This document shows, piece by piece, positions 17,328 to 26,485 of a stretch of DNA of 44,313 nt. The notes below the pieces were generated by a model. It saw only the letters and a program-made list of their open reading frames with translations. It was not told the origin of the DNA and did no database searches. Every line of letters begins with the position of its first letter. Position 1 is the stretch's first letter. Origin of the DNA: Exilispira sp964581895 (GTDB taxonomy: Bacteria; Spirochaetota; JAAYUW01); NCBI GenBank assembly GCA_964581895.1, contig CAZOPR010000013.1:1-44313 (forward strand), read 5' to 3'. Made by a program: the position numbers and the translations under genes.

Positions 17328-20300
17328 ATGGCGGCACCTAAATGTCCTTTATGCGGAAGTCCAATGGTTTTAAGAGTTGCAAGAAAGGGTATAAATGCTG
17401 GAAATAAATTTTACGGCTGCTCCCGCTACCCAGCTTGTAAAGGAATTATAGATTATTCAACAAATTATGATGAAACAGATGGCAATAATAGCACAAATAA
17501 AAATGTTAGTACGGTTGGTAATGATAAAATATTTGAAAATGATTATGATGAAAATATAGATGATAATGAAAATATAAATGATAGAACTGCGAATTTTTAT
17601 AATTCTATTTATTATTCAAAAAATTATAATAGTAACATAAAAAAACAGGATAAAGAAATTGCTAAAAATCTTTTTTGCAGGCCAAAATTTAAAGATTTTC
17701 AGGTAAAGTTTTTTGAAAATACTGCTTTTACAGCAAATATTCTTGGAAAAATTTATTCAGAAGAAAATGAGGATCAACTACCTTTGCTTCTTTCTCAATT
17801 TAGATTAGATTTTCCGGTAAATAAAAATGAAAATAATTTTACAGATAAAGAAAGACAGATAATTTCAGTTCTCGAAAAGATTTTAACTAGAGGCAGATTG
17901 ACACTTATATCACCATGGATTGAAGAGAAGTTTGAAAATTTATATGAACCAGCTAAAATTGTTTCTATTTCCGCTATTGCTAAAAAGACTTTATCAACCA
18001 ATTTTCAAAAAGCAAAAAAAAAGATATGGCTTGATACAGAGGAAGAATATATATTTTATGAAAATATTTTACCGCAACTTTTTGGCTATTATAAGGATAA
18101 TTATCAGCAATTTGTCTTTCCTAAAATAGAGATTTCCAACTTGATTCCTTCATCTTCAATTTCTGATTCTATCAGAAAAAATCAAAAATTGGATTTTGCA
18201 ATATTTCATCCTGATTTAAATAAAGACATTGTAGTTCAAATAGAAGAAGATTATGAAGATATTGAATCTTATAGTGAAATTGACAAAGTATTAAACCAAT
18301 ATGATTATCATGTTATTCATCTAACATCTAAAGAAATAAGAGAAAAATCTGGAGAAAATCTTTCTGACTTAATTTTAAGTTTTTCAAATCTAAAAAATTC
18401 TTCAGATCCTAATGAATCAGATTTAGAAAATGAAACAATTAATTATATAAATATTTTTAAGATTATTTATCAAATTCAGATTTCAATACTCAATGCCATT
18501 CAATCTGGTTACTTAACATTAAGGGATAAAGCTAAATGGTATATTTTTACAGATATAAATAATATTGATTTATTTGATAATAAAATGATTTCAGAAATAC
18601 TTTCAAGTTCAGTTTTAGATTTTATAGAACTATTAAAAAAATTATGTAAAATTTACTCTTTTGAATTAAGTTTAGATAAACCAATATTTGATTTTATTGA
18701 AAATGCCAATATTAATGAATTAAAAATAAATAATTTAAGTGATGCAATTTTCATTTCGTTTTCTGATAAATTTACAATAAATATACCAACATTTTATATT
18801 CAAAATATCTACTTCCCTTTCCATATTAAAAAGTCTCGTTTTTCAGCCCCTCCTATAATTGAAGGTCTTGAAAAGCCAGAAGAAAAGGATTTAATATATT
18901 TTTTGCAATATATATTTAGAAAGCCATATTTTTTTGAAGGGCAATTTGAAGCTATTACAAGGATATTTCAAAGTAAAGATACCCTTCTTTTACTTCCAAC
19001 TGGAGCAGGAAAATCCCTTGTATACCAACTTTCTTCCTTACTACTCCCGGGGATTACAATGGTCATTGATCCCATCATTTCTTTGATGGAAGATCAGATG
19101 GATAACCTTAGTATAATGGGTATAGATAGTTGTATTGCTATTAGCAGCAATATAAGAGATTCTTCTATTAGAACAGAAATTATTAAAATTATGGGAGATG
19201 GCGAATATTATTTTGTTTTTCTCTCACCAGAAAGATTTCAAACTGTTCAGTTTCGTCAATCCCTTAGAACACTTACTGTGGGAACACCAGTTTCTTTAAT
19301 TGTCATTGACGAAGCTCACTGTGTTTCAGAATGGGGTCATGATTTTAGAACTGCTTATTTAAATATAGGTAGAAACAGTAGAGAATTTTGTAAATATGAA
19401 AACTTTATCCCTCCTGTTATAGGTCTTACAGGAACTGCATCAAGATCAGTTTTAAAAGATATACAAAGAGAGTTACAGATAGAGGATTTTGATGCAATAA
19501 TAACCCCAAAAACTTTTGATAGGAAGGAATTAAAATTTCATGTAATCCCCTGCACTTCCAAGGAAAAAATTCCAAAATTAAAAGGGATTCTTAGTCAAAA
19601 ACTCCCTAATCTTTTTAATACCTCAACATCTACCTTCTTCGAACCACTTGATAAAAACACCTATTCTGGATTAATCTTTTGCCAGCATGTAGGTGGGAAT
19701 TATGGGATAATAAATGTTTCAAATTATATTAAAAATGAATTGTATATACCTGTAGATATTTACAGTGGAAAAAACCCAAAGTATAGTGATGAAGATAGAT
19801 GGAAGGATCATAAAACAACAGTTACTAAAAATTTTAAGAGGAACAAGATCCCTCTTCTTGTATGTACCAAGGCTTTTGGAATGGGAATAGACAAGCCTAA
19901 TATTCGCTATACCATTCATTTTGGAATCCCAGCCTCTATTGAATCATTCTACCAGGAAAGTGGCAGAGCTGGAAGAGATAAAAAAACCGCTCATTGCTTT
20001 ATAATTGTCTCAAATGATGATAAAAAAAGATCAGAAAAACTACTTAACCCAAATACAACTGTTGAAGAAATTTGTGAAACAGAAAAAAATCTAACAATAG
20101 AAGAGCATGATGATATAACAAGAGTACTTTATTTTCATACAAATTCATTTATCGGGATTCAAAATGAAAAGAAAGAGATTCGACAGGTTTTGATGCAAAT
20201 AGGCGATGCTTCAAAAAAGCAAGAAAAAACTATAAATTTCTCATCAATTTATAGAAATGGAATAGATGAAGAGCAAAATGTCAACCCAAGATTAACAAAA

Positions 20301-21191
20301 GAAAAAGCGGTTCATCGACTTCTTACTATTGGGGTCATTTCAGATTATACTATAGATTATTCAAGAAATATATTTTCATTGCAATTAACCGGGGCAACAA
20401 AACAGCAGATTATTACAAGTTACGGTAATTATATCGGGTCATATCTTTTAAGCAGGAAAGAGGTTGAAGTTGAAAAAGCTTCGCAATTTCTTAACCTTGA
20501 ATACATAGATTTTGTTTTAAAAATCGTAGAACTTCTACTTAACTTCATTTATGATGTTATAGAAAAAGGTAGAAGAAGAGCTATTCAAGAGATGCTTTTA
20601 GCATGTGAAGGTAGATCTTTTTTCAATAATGCTGTTGATGATTCAATAGATAAATTTATTAGAAGCAGAATTTTAAGATACCTTGAAGCTACACAATATT
20701 CAGAAATATTAGAAAAAATCCTTGAAGCTCAGGATGCTGGATTAATTAGATCAAAAGAGATTATGGATAATGTTCTTTCATCAAATGATGCTGCAGAATT
20801 ACGAGGACAGGTAACAAGATATCTTGAAAGTTATCCTGATCATCCCGCCTTATTGATGTTACGTTCACTTTCAGAAATCTATTGCAGAGACAAGAATAAT
20901 GAAATAGTTAAACAAAATTTTTTGGCTTCAATCTCATCTTCAAAAACTCAATATGGTTTAAAAGACTACATTGTTTATGAATATGCGTCATGGGGGATAT
21001 CCAAAATCTATTATAGAGATATCATTTGTGCAAGCGCATTAATTAATGAATTAATAAAAGATTCAGATCGTTTTCATATAAGATTATTTATTAGTAAGCT
21101 TGAGCCTGAATTTGCAGGAATTCCAGCCTGGTTACTATTAAAAAAATTGGCTGATTCATGTGCGTTTTTACTATTTAAAAAAGGAGAGTAA
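17328..21191 (+). CDS. RecQ-type helicase with N-terminal topoisomerase zinc finger and nuclease-like region
   Basis: The 1287-residue protein starts with a topoisomerase-type zinc finger (CPLCGSPMVLR then GCSRYPACKG). Residues about 235-330 resemble the DUF2726/DUF559 nuclease fold (EEEYIFYENIL, KLDFAIFHPD near 285, VVQIEEDYED near 305). The RecQ core follows: LLLLPTGAGKSLVYQ (Walker A near 557), VIDEAHCVSEWGHDFR (near 660), GLTGTASRSV, and FYQESGRAGRDKK (near 876). The roughly 350-residue tail is unassigned. ATG 17328 is chosen because GGAG lies 6 nt upstream. The next gene begins 3 nt after the stop, so the two are co-translated. Size and add-on domains differ from housekeeping RecQ (about 600 residues). 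I infer a DNA-targeting defence role. Confidence 0.88.
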   Translation: MAAPKCPLCGSPMVLRVARKGINAGNKFYGCSRYPACKGIIDYSTNYDETDGNNSTNKNVSTVGNDKIFENDYDENIDDNENINDRTANFYNSIYYSKNYNSNIKKQDKEIAKNLFCRPKFKDFQVKFFENTAFTANILGKIYSEENEDQLPLLLSQFRLDFPVNKNENNFTDKERQIISVLEKILTRGRLTLISPWIEEKFENLYEPAKIVSISAIAKKTLSTNFQKAKKKIWLDTEEEYIFYENILPQLFGYYKDNYQQFVFPKIEISNLIPSSSISDSIRKNQKLDFAIFHPDLNKDIVVQIEEDYEDIESYSEIDKVLNQYDYHVIHLTSKEIREKSGENLSDLILSFSNLKNSSDPNESDLENETINYINIFKIIYQIQISILNAIQSGYLTLRDKAKWYIFTDINNIDLFDNKMISEILSSSVLDFIELLKKLCKIYSFELSLDKPIFDFIENANINELKINNLSDAIFISFSDKFTINIPTFYIQNIYFPFHIKKSRFSAPPIIEGLEKPEEKDLIYFLQYIFRKPYFFEGQFEAITRIFQSKDTLLLLPTGAGKSLVYQLSSLLLPGITMVIDPIISLMEDQMDNLSIMGIDSCIAISSNIRDSSIRTEIIKIMGDGEYYFVFLSPERFQTVQFRQSLRTLTVGTPVSLIVIDEAHCVSEWGHDFRTAYLNIGRNSREFCKYENFIPPVIGLTGTASRSVLKDIQRELQIEDFDAIITPKTFDRKELKFHVIPCTSKEKIPKLKGILSQKLPNLFNTSTSTFFEPLDKNTYSGLIFCQHVGGNYGIINVSNYIKNELYIPVDIYSGKNPKYSDEDRWKDHKTTVTKNFKRNKIPLLVCTKAFGMGIDKPNIRYTIHFGIPASIESFYQESGRAGRDKKTAHCFIIVSNDDKKRSEKLLNPNTTVEEICETEKNLTIEEHDDITRVLYFHTNSFIGIQNEKKEIRQVLMQIGDASKKQEKTINFSSIYRNGIDEEQNVNPRLTKEKAVHRLLTIGVISDYTIDYSRNIFSLQLTGATKQQIITSYGNYIGSYLLSRKEVEVEKASQFLNLEYIDFVLKIVELLLNFIYDVIEKGRRRAIQEMLLACEGRSFFNNAVDDSIDKFIRSRILRYLEATQYSEILEKILEAQDAGLIRSKEIMDNVLSSNDAAELRGQVTRYLESYPDHPALLMLRSLSEIYCRDKNNEIVKQNFLASISSSKTQYGLKDYIVYEYASWGISKIYYRDIICASALINELIKDSDRFHIRLFISKLEPEFAGIPAWLLLKKLADSCAFLLFKKGE

Positions 21192-21194
21192 AAA

Positions 21195-21722
21195 ATGGAA
21201 AAGGATGTGGATATCTTTTTACAGGCAGAAGAAACTGCTGTTAAACTTGTTGAAGCACTTCAACAGTTACAATCTGAGGCAAGTTCATATCGAAATGCAA
21301 AAGAACAGCTTAATACTGTAAGTCAGCGTATTTTAGACCTTGCCAAATCAATGGAGGAATTGGGAACGACCAATCATGAAATAATCAAGCAAATGCTTCA
21401 AATAGGCAGTCCTGAAATATTCAAACAGCTTGATGAAATTGATGATAAAATAAAAATAGAATCTGATAAAATCTCTAATGAAATTGATTTAATAAAAGAA
21501 CTTGATAGTAAAATAAAAATAGAATCTGATGAAATTTTCAATCAGATTGATTTAATAAAAAAGACTACTTCTTACAGTATTTTGGATTTAGAAAAAAAAG
21601 TAGAGGAAAACTTTGCAAAACAAAACTTATTTTTAAGCAAAATCAAAAAATTGGTTATAGCAACTTTAGTAAGCTCGCTATTGGCTATTATCATTGGGAT
21701 TATTAATATGGTAACAAAGTAA
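21195..21722 (+). CDS. Coiled-coil protein with C-terminal transmembrane anchor (hypothetical)
   Basis: This 175-residue protein is almost entirely helical and charged up to residue 150 and ends with one hydrophobic segment (LVIATLVSSLLAIIIGIINM), a tail-anchor layout. It contains an internal duplication: KIKIESDKISNEIDLIK and KIKIESDEIFNQIDLIK. It begins 3 nt after the helicase stop, with AAAGGAG in the end of that gene as its ribosome-binding site, so it is a translationally coupled partner of the helicase. I do not recognise a family. By analogy with other defence cassettes it could be a membrane-linked sensor or effector; that is inference only. Confidence 0.8.
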   Translation: MEKDVDIFLQAEETAVKLVEALQQLQSEASSYRNAKEQLNTVSQRILDLAKSMEELGTTNHEIIKQMLQIGSPEIFKQLDEIDDKIKIESDKISNEIDLIKELDSKIKIESDEIFNQIDLIKKTTSYSILDLEKKVEENFAKQNLFLSKIKKLVIATLVSSLLAIIIGIINMVTK

Positions 21723-21844
21723 TGTTTTTAGTCTAAAAAAAGATATAAAATTAAGTAAAGTATTAAATAAACGCAAGTTATTAAATAAACAAAAAACAAA
21801 AAAGATATGAAATTAAAATAATTCTATAATAAAGAGAGAAAAAA

Positions 21845-23062
21845 ATGAATTTTTTTGAAAATCTTTTTGCTTCTTTTGGCAAAAAGAAAGATTTTAAGTT
21901 ATTTTTAAAACCAAATCAATATATAGAGTTAATGGATTCAACTGGTAATAATAAAGGTGCCATACTGATTCATGACACTAAAACTAAAGATGAGCTATTG
22001 AAGTATTTTAAAAACCTTAAAGAAAGCAATCTTTTGGGGCATAATGGTTATATATCTGATGTAATAGCAGACAAAATTGGTTGTGCAAGTTCTATATTTG
22101 CAGCAGGGATACAGGCTGGTAATTTATTGCAAATTGTTGGAACTCCAGCACTTATGGAAGGACTAAAAACAGGTACAATGTCCCTCATGTCAACTGGCGG
22201 TAGTTTTACAGGGGCTGTGGTTTCAAATACTACCAATACAATTGTTGGACAACTTCGTTTTGCTCCTGCCAATATAGCGCCAATAGTTGCTCCAATGGCT
22301 GTTTGGCAGGTAATAAATGCCCTCGCTGGAGTTCAACAATTAGCAAAGATAAATTCAAGGCTTGATACTTTACAACGAAGCATCGATTCAATTATCTTCC
22401 GAATGCAAGCAAATGCTTATGGTAGATTGTGTGCAGTCATCGCAAGTTTAAATGAAATAGATAAACAATATAGAACAATAGGATACTTTTCAGATGATAT
22501 GTCAGTAAGATTGGCCATTGCAACTTCTGATATACAGACACTATTTTTTGAACAAGGACTTATAATTAAAAGATTCACTGAAAAAAGTAGATCAATAGTA
22601 GAAAATACAACAAAAAAGGAAGGAGCATATTCTGTAAATCAACTATTAAAAGAGGAAGAACAAACATTTTTAATAGATGCAAGTATATTTGTTGCTGCCG
22701 CTAGAGCCTCTTTACTTGCATCAAAAACCTGGCTTATGCATGATCTTCATAAAGTTCCAGAATACGTTGCCGATAGAAATTCATCAATAAAGCAAGAAAT
22801 AAAAGATGTTGAAGAAAGTGTTAAGGTTTTAACTATAATAGATGAACTTAAAGAACACTCATTAAAATGTCTTGAGGAAATGAGCTGGTTTTCACAAAAT
22901 ATTTTTAATAGAAGCCTTAAAAAAGAAATAGAAAGCAGGGCAAATCAAAAAGATTTTGAAGAAAAATCTGACACTAATCTAACAGAACCTACAATATTGA
23001 TATGGAAAGATGATAACCAAAAACTGAATTGCATAAGTATCGAAGCTAAAATAGAAAATTAA
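21845..23062 (+). CDS. Unknown protein with central hydrophobic region (helicase-cassette partner)
   Basis: This 405-residue protein has a soluble N-terminal part. A long Gly/Ala-rich hydrophobic stretch follows (about 78-165, including CASSIFAAGIQAGNLLQ and NIAPIVAPMAVWQVINALAG). Then come predicted helices (INSRLDTLQRSIDSIIFRMQ) and a charged C-terminus. No signal peptide is seen, so the hydrophobic part could insert into the inner membrane from the cytoplasm. I do not recognise the family. It follows the coiled-coil gene after about 120 nt on the same strand, with GAGAG before the ATG. A membrane-disrupting effector role is possible but unproven. Confidence 0.75.
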   Translation: MNFFENLFASFGKKKDFKLFLKPNQYIELMDSTGNNKGAILIHDTKTKDELLKYFKNLKESNLLGHNGYISDVIADKIGCASSIFAAGIQAGNLLQIVGTPALMEGLKTGTMSLMSTGGSFTGAVVSNTTNTIVGQLRFAPANIAPIVAPMAVWQVINALAGVQQLAKINSRLDTLQRSIDSIIFRMQANAYGRLCAVIASLNEIDKQYRTIGYFSDDMSVRLAIATSDIQTLFFEQGLIIKRFTEKSRSIVENTTKKEGAYSVNQLLKEEEQTFLIDASIFVAAARASLLASKTWLMHDLHKVPEYVADRNSSIKQEIKDVEESVKVLTIIDELKEHSLKCLEEMSWFSQNIFNRSLKKEIESRANQKDFEEKSDTNLTEPTILIWKDDNQKLNCISIEAKIEN

Positions 23063-23202
23063 AAAACAAGGCTATTTTAATTTTATTATAATTACTTTAT
23101 TGATATAATTACTTTATTGAAAAACAAATTAGATTATAAAAATTAAAAAAGCTAATTTAATTATTACAAAATTAATTTAGTAAAATTTTAAAAAAAATCA
23201 AA

Positions 23203-24192
23203 ATGAAAAATATTTTAGCTAAAATCAAATTTAAAGCCAAAAATAAAGATACTTTAAGAGATCCTTTAAGTTTTGAAGCGAAGTTAATGCAATTTTTTCT
23301 TGGATTGTTCAGGATAAAATTCGTTATGGAAGCCAAAATGATTTCAAATGGCTTTGATAAAAAACCAGCCCCCCCAAAAAAATCTTTTAATAAAAAATAT
23401 AATATCATTGAAAGTAATGTTGATGGAAGACAAATTTGGGAGTTAAGCTTAAAAGAAAAATCGCTTCCAGATTTACTTATATTGTTCTTGCATGGTGGTG
23501 CCTATATGGCAAACATTACAAGTCAGCATTGGGATTTGATAGAGCAACTTCTTATTAAAACTAAGGGAACAATCGTTGTCCCTGACTATCCATTGGCGCC
23601 ATATTCTACTTATCTTAAAACATATGACTTTTTGGATAAGTTGTACTTGAAAATTTTAGAAAAACATATAGGCAAAAAAATTGTCTTGATGGGAGATTCT
23701 GCTGGTGGCGGTCTGGCTTTAGGATTAACCCAGAAACTAAGAGATGAGAAAATGAATAATGAAAAAATAAATAACAAGGAAAGCAAAAATATAGGCAAGG
23801 TTTTACCAGACTACATTATCCTTTTTTCTCCCTGGCTTGATATTTCCATGAGTAACCCAGAAATTAAATTAATTGAAAAAAAAGACAAATTATTGACTGT
23901 TAAAGGCCTTAAAAATGCTGCTGAAAAATATGCTAAAAATTTAAGTTTAAAAGATTTTAAGTTAAGTCCAATCTATGGTAATTTTGATGGACTATGCAAT
24001 ATTACCATCTTTACAGGAACTAATGATATTTTGAATCCTGATGCCAAAAAATTAAAAGCTAAATTAGAGCAGCAAAATATAGATTTTTATTATTTTGAAT
24101 ATCCTGAAATGTTTCATGATTGGGTTATAATAAAAAGATTGAGAGAATCAAAGGATGCCATAGAAAAAGTTTGTGAGATATTAAAAAGATAA
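23203..24192 (+). CDS. Alpha/beta hydrolase fold-3 (HSL-family) esterase
   Basis: The 329-residue protein carries the hormone-sensitive-lipase family signatures. These are the oxyanion-hole LHGGAYM (residues 96-102), nucleophile Ser166 in MGDSAGGGLALG, the acid in TGTNDILNPD and the histidine in EMFHDWV near the end. Members hydrolyse short acyl esters in the cytoplasm. The N-terminal 80 residues are basic and form the usual cap. There is no clear ribosome-binding site and the upstream spacer is pure A/T with a duplicated ATAATTACTTTATTGA. The gene is not obviously linked to its neighbours. Confidence 0.9.
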   Translation: MKNILAKIKFKAKNKDTLRDPLSFEAKLMQFFLGLFRIKFVMEAKMISNGFDKKPAPPKKSFNKKYNIIESNVDGRQIWELSLKEKSLPDLLILFLHGGAYMANITSQHWDLIEQLLIKTKGTIVVPDYPLAPYSTYLKTYDFLDKLYLKILEKHIGKKIVLMGDSAGGGLALGLTQKLRDEKMNNEKINNKESKNIGKVLPDYIILFSPWLDISMSNPEIKLIEKKDKLLTVKGLKNAAEKYAKNLSLKDFKLSPIYGNFDGLCNITIFTGTNDILNPDAKKLKAKLEQQNIDFYYFEYPEMFHDWVIIKRLRESKDAIEKVCEILKR

Positions 24193-24256
24193 CTAAAAAT
24201 TTTTTTTGATATATAATTATTTATGAAGTAAATTAATCATATAAAAAAGGTGGTTT

Positions 24257-24790
24257 ATGATGAAAAGAAGATCTTTACTACTTTTTATCCCTATTTTAAG
24301 TATTCTTTTTTTTAATTCTGTTGCGAACCCACCAAATGGTTTGAAACCTGTTGAGCCTTTTGATAAAGAAAAATATTTAGGAAAATGGTTTGAGATAGCG
24401 AGATTTGATTTCACTTTTGAAAAGGATTTGAATAATACCACTGCAACTTACTTCTTAAATAAAAATGGAACCATTAAAGTTGAAAATCAAGGTTTTAATT
24501 ATAAAAAAAATAAATGGCAAAAAGTCATTGGTAAAGCAAAATTTGCAGGAAGTGAAAATGTAGGATACCTAAAAGTTTCCTTTTTCGGTCCTTTTTATTC
24601 TCCATATGTAGTTATAGCATTAGACCAGGATTACAAATATGCTTTGGTTGCTGGAGGCAGCTTAAAATTATTATGGATACTTTCTCGTGAACCAACTATT
24701 CCTGAAAATATTAAAGAGCAATATCTTAAAATAGCTCAAAGTTATGGATATGATACTTCTAACCTAGTTTGGGTAGAACATAATAAATAA
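24257..24790 (+). CDS. blc: Bacterial lipocalin (Blc-like), secreted
   Basis: This 177-residue protein has an N-terminal signal peptide (KRRSLLLFIPILSILFFNSV) and the lipocalin signature KYLGKWFEIARFDFTFEK (near residues 38-55). The beta-barrel segments VIALDQDYKYALVAGGS and LLWILSREPTIP are standard for Blc. Known Blc binds lysophospholipids at the outer membrane. Here there is no lipobox cysteine after the signal sequence, so it is probably periplasmic or secreted rather than lipid-anchored. Two adjacent ATGs (24257, 24260) follow AGGTGG; either could be used. Confidence 0.92.
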   Translation: MMKRRSLLLFIPILSILFFNSVANPPNGLKPVEPFDKEKYLGKWFEIARFDFTFEKDLNNTTATYFLNKNGTIKVENQGFNYKKNKWQKVIGKAKFAGSENVGYLKVSFFGPFYSPYVVIALDQDYKYALVAGGSLKLLWILSREPTIPENIKEQYLKIAQSYGYDTSNLVWVEHNK

Positions 24791-24947
24791 CAAACAACCA
24801 ATATAAATTTTGAGACTTTTATTTTTATTTTACTTTTTATTTTGCTTTAATACAATTTTATGATTTCATTTATAAGAAAAAAAGTAGAAAATAGTATAAA
24901 ATGCATTAATATATAAAAAGAACATAATTATAGCAAAAAAGATTTAT

Positions 24948-25811
24948 ATGGATAAAATTTCTCAAAACAAATTTTCAATTTATAAATTTCCTCAAGAAAA
25001 TTGTATCTTCAAAAATGAAGAAGCAGGTATTTTGCTTTATAAAGAAGATTGTATTCAATTTATGGATAATCTTATTCGACTTTATCCAGACGGGATTTTC
25101 GATATGATTTTTGCAGATCCTCCATATTTTTTATCAAATGGAGGTATAACCTGCCATGCAGGTAAAATGACAAAAGTAGATAAAGGTTCTTGGGACAAAT
25201 CAAATGGAATAAGTCAAAATCATGAATTTAATCTTAAATGGCTTTCTCGTTGTCAAAAACTTCTTAAAAAAGATGGGACTATCTGGGTAACCGGGACACA
25301 TCATGTAATTTATTCAGTTGGTTTTGCTATGCAACAATTAGGTTTCAAAGTATTAAATGATATTACATGGGAAAAGCCAAATCCCCCACCAAACCTTTCA
25401 TGTAGATATTTCACTCATTCAACTGAAACAATAATATGGGCTGCTAAAAATGAAAAATCTAAACATCTTTTCAACTACGAAACAATGAGAAAGATAAATT
25501 ATGGAAAGCAGATGAAAACAGTTTGGACCATTCCTCCACCAGGAGAAGATGAGAAAATATTTGGAAAACATCCAACCCAAAAACCTCTTAAACTACTTGA
25601 AAGGATTATTTTAGCAAGTACAAAAGAAAATGATCTTGTTTTTGATCCCTTTTCTGGAAGCTCAACAACTGGTATTGCAGCAGTTAAATTAAATAGATTA
25701 TTTGTTGGCTGCGAATTGGAAGATGAATATATCAATTTATCGATAAAACGATTTGATGATTTTTTTAAAAATAATAAAAAAAATATTAGCCTTTTTAAGG
25801 AGTTAGCTTGA
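24948..25811 (+). CDS. Type II DNA adenine methyltransferase (beta-group, DpnA-like)
   Basis: The 287-residue enzyme has DPPY at 57-60 (FADPPYFLSNGGI), followed by KVDKGSWDKSNG, WVTGTHHVIYSVGFAMQQLG and PPNLSCRYFTHSTETIIWA. The SAM site DPFSGSSTTGIA is near 230, in beta-group order (IV, then I). The sequence strongly recalls M2.DpnII (DpnA), the second methylase of DpnII-type GATC systems. Here it appears alone with a short endonuclease, so target specificity is uncertain (GATC- or GANTC-like would be a guess). It protects host DNA from its partner. The stop overlaps the endonuclease TTG start by 4 nt. Confidence 0.92.
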   Translation: MDKISQNKFSIYKFPQENCIFKNEEAGILLYKEDCIQFMDNLIRLYPDGIFDMIFADPPYFLSNGGITCHAGKMTKVDKGSWDKSNGISQNHEFNLKWLSRCQKLLKKDGTIWVTGTHHVIYSVGFAMQQLGFKVLNDITWEKPNPPPNLSCRYFTHSTETIIWAAKNEKSKHLFNYETMRKINYGKQMKTVWTIPPPGEDEKIFGKHPTQKPLKLLERIILASTKENDLVFDPFSGSSTTGIAAVKLNRLFVGCELEDEYINLSIKRFDDFFKNNKKNISLFKELA

Positions 25812-26347
25812 AAAAGGATGGGGTTGGAGGATCAAATACTCAAACAGGGTTAAATTTTGAGAAGAAAGTTGATTTATACGAACTTTTATCAAAAATTCCT
25901 GGATATGAAGTCAAAAAATCTGATAAAAGAGCAGGAGTAGATGTTTATTTTGAAGGTGATTTAGTAGCAAGATGTTTTAGAAAGCATGAGTTTTACAAAT
26001 TTTTGGAGGAAAATAGTATTGATTGGAGTAAAATAGTTTCAAGAAAACTTCTGCCTGATGATTCTATTTTAGTTATAGTTAGAGAAACTTTATTTATTAT
26101 TGAAGTTAAATATCAACAAGTCGAAGGTTCTGTTGATGAAAAACTACAAACCTGTGATTTTAAAAGAAAACAATATTTAAAATTGGTAACTCCTTTAGGA
26201 TTAAGAGTCGAATATGTTTATGTTTTAAGTGATTGGTTTAAAAAACCAGAATATAAAGATGTTCTTGATTATATCCAAAGTGTTAATTGCCATTATAAAT
26301 TTAATGAACTTCCTCTTTCTTGGTTGGGTTTACCTACTAGAAAATGA
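25808..26347 (+). CDS. Type II restriction endonuclease, PD-(D/E)XK fold
   Basis: This 179-residue protein contains a classical nuclease core: LLPDDSILV (Pro83, Asp84) followed after 14 residues by IIEVKYQ (Glu99, Lys101). An upstream DKRAGVDVYF and the downstream GSVDEKLQTCDFKRKQY are conserved in related restriction endonucleases. Translation starts at TTG 25808, overlapping the methylase stop (TTGA) with AAGGAG just before it. This means the endonuclease is made only after the methylase, a common safety layout. Its small size and partner point to a simple orthodox type II enzyme recognising a 4-5 bp site; I cannot name the specificity. Confidence 0.85.
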   Translation: MKKDGVGGSNTQTGLNFEKKVDLYELLSKIPGYEVKKSDKRAGVDVYFEGDLVARCFRKHEFYKFLEENSIDWSKIVSRKLLPDDSILVIVRETLFIIEVKYQQVEGSVDEKLQTCDFKRKQYLKLVTPLGLRVEYVYVLSDWFKKPEYKDVLDYIQSVNCHYKFNELPLSWLGLPTRK

Positions 26348-26402
26348 TAATTAATAATGTAATAATAAACTTATAAATAAACATTTTAAAGATAAATTAA
26401 GA

Positions 26403-26454
26403 CATTTATTATTAACATTTATTATTAACATCTATTGTTAAAATCTATTATCAA
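26403..26454. repeat. 13-bp tandem repeat (x4) after the type II R-M pair
   Basis: CATTTATTATTAA occurs twice exactly, then as CATCTATTGTTAA and AATCTATTATCAA, in direct tandem. The array lies between the convergent endonuclease and lipoprotein genes. There is no hairpin potential to call it a terminator. Confidence 0.85.
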
Positions 26455-26485
26455 CCAACATCTGTTTCCAAAGTTTCATTTGATT

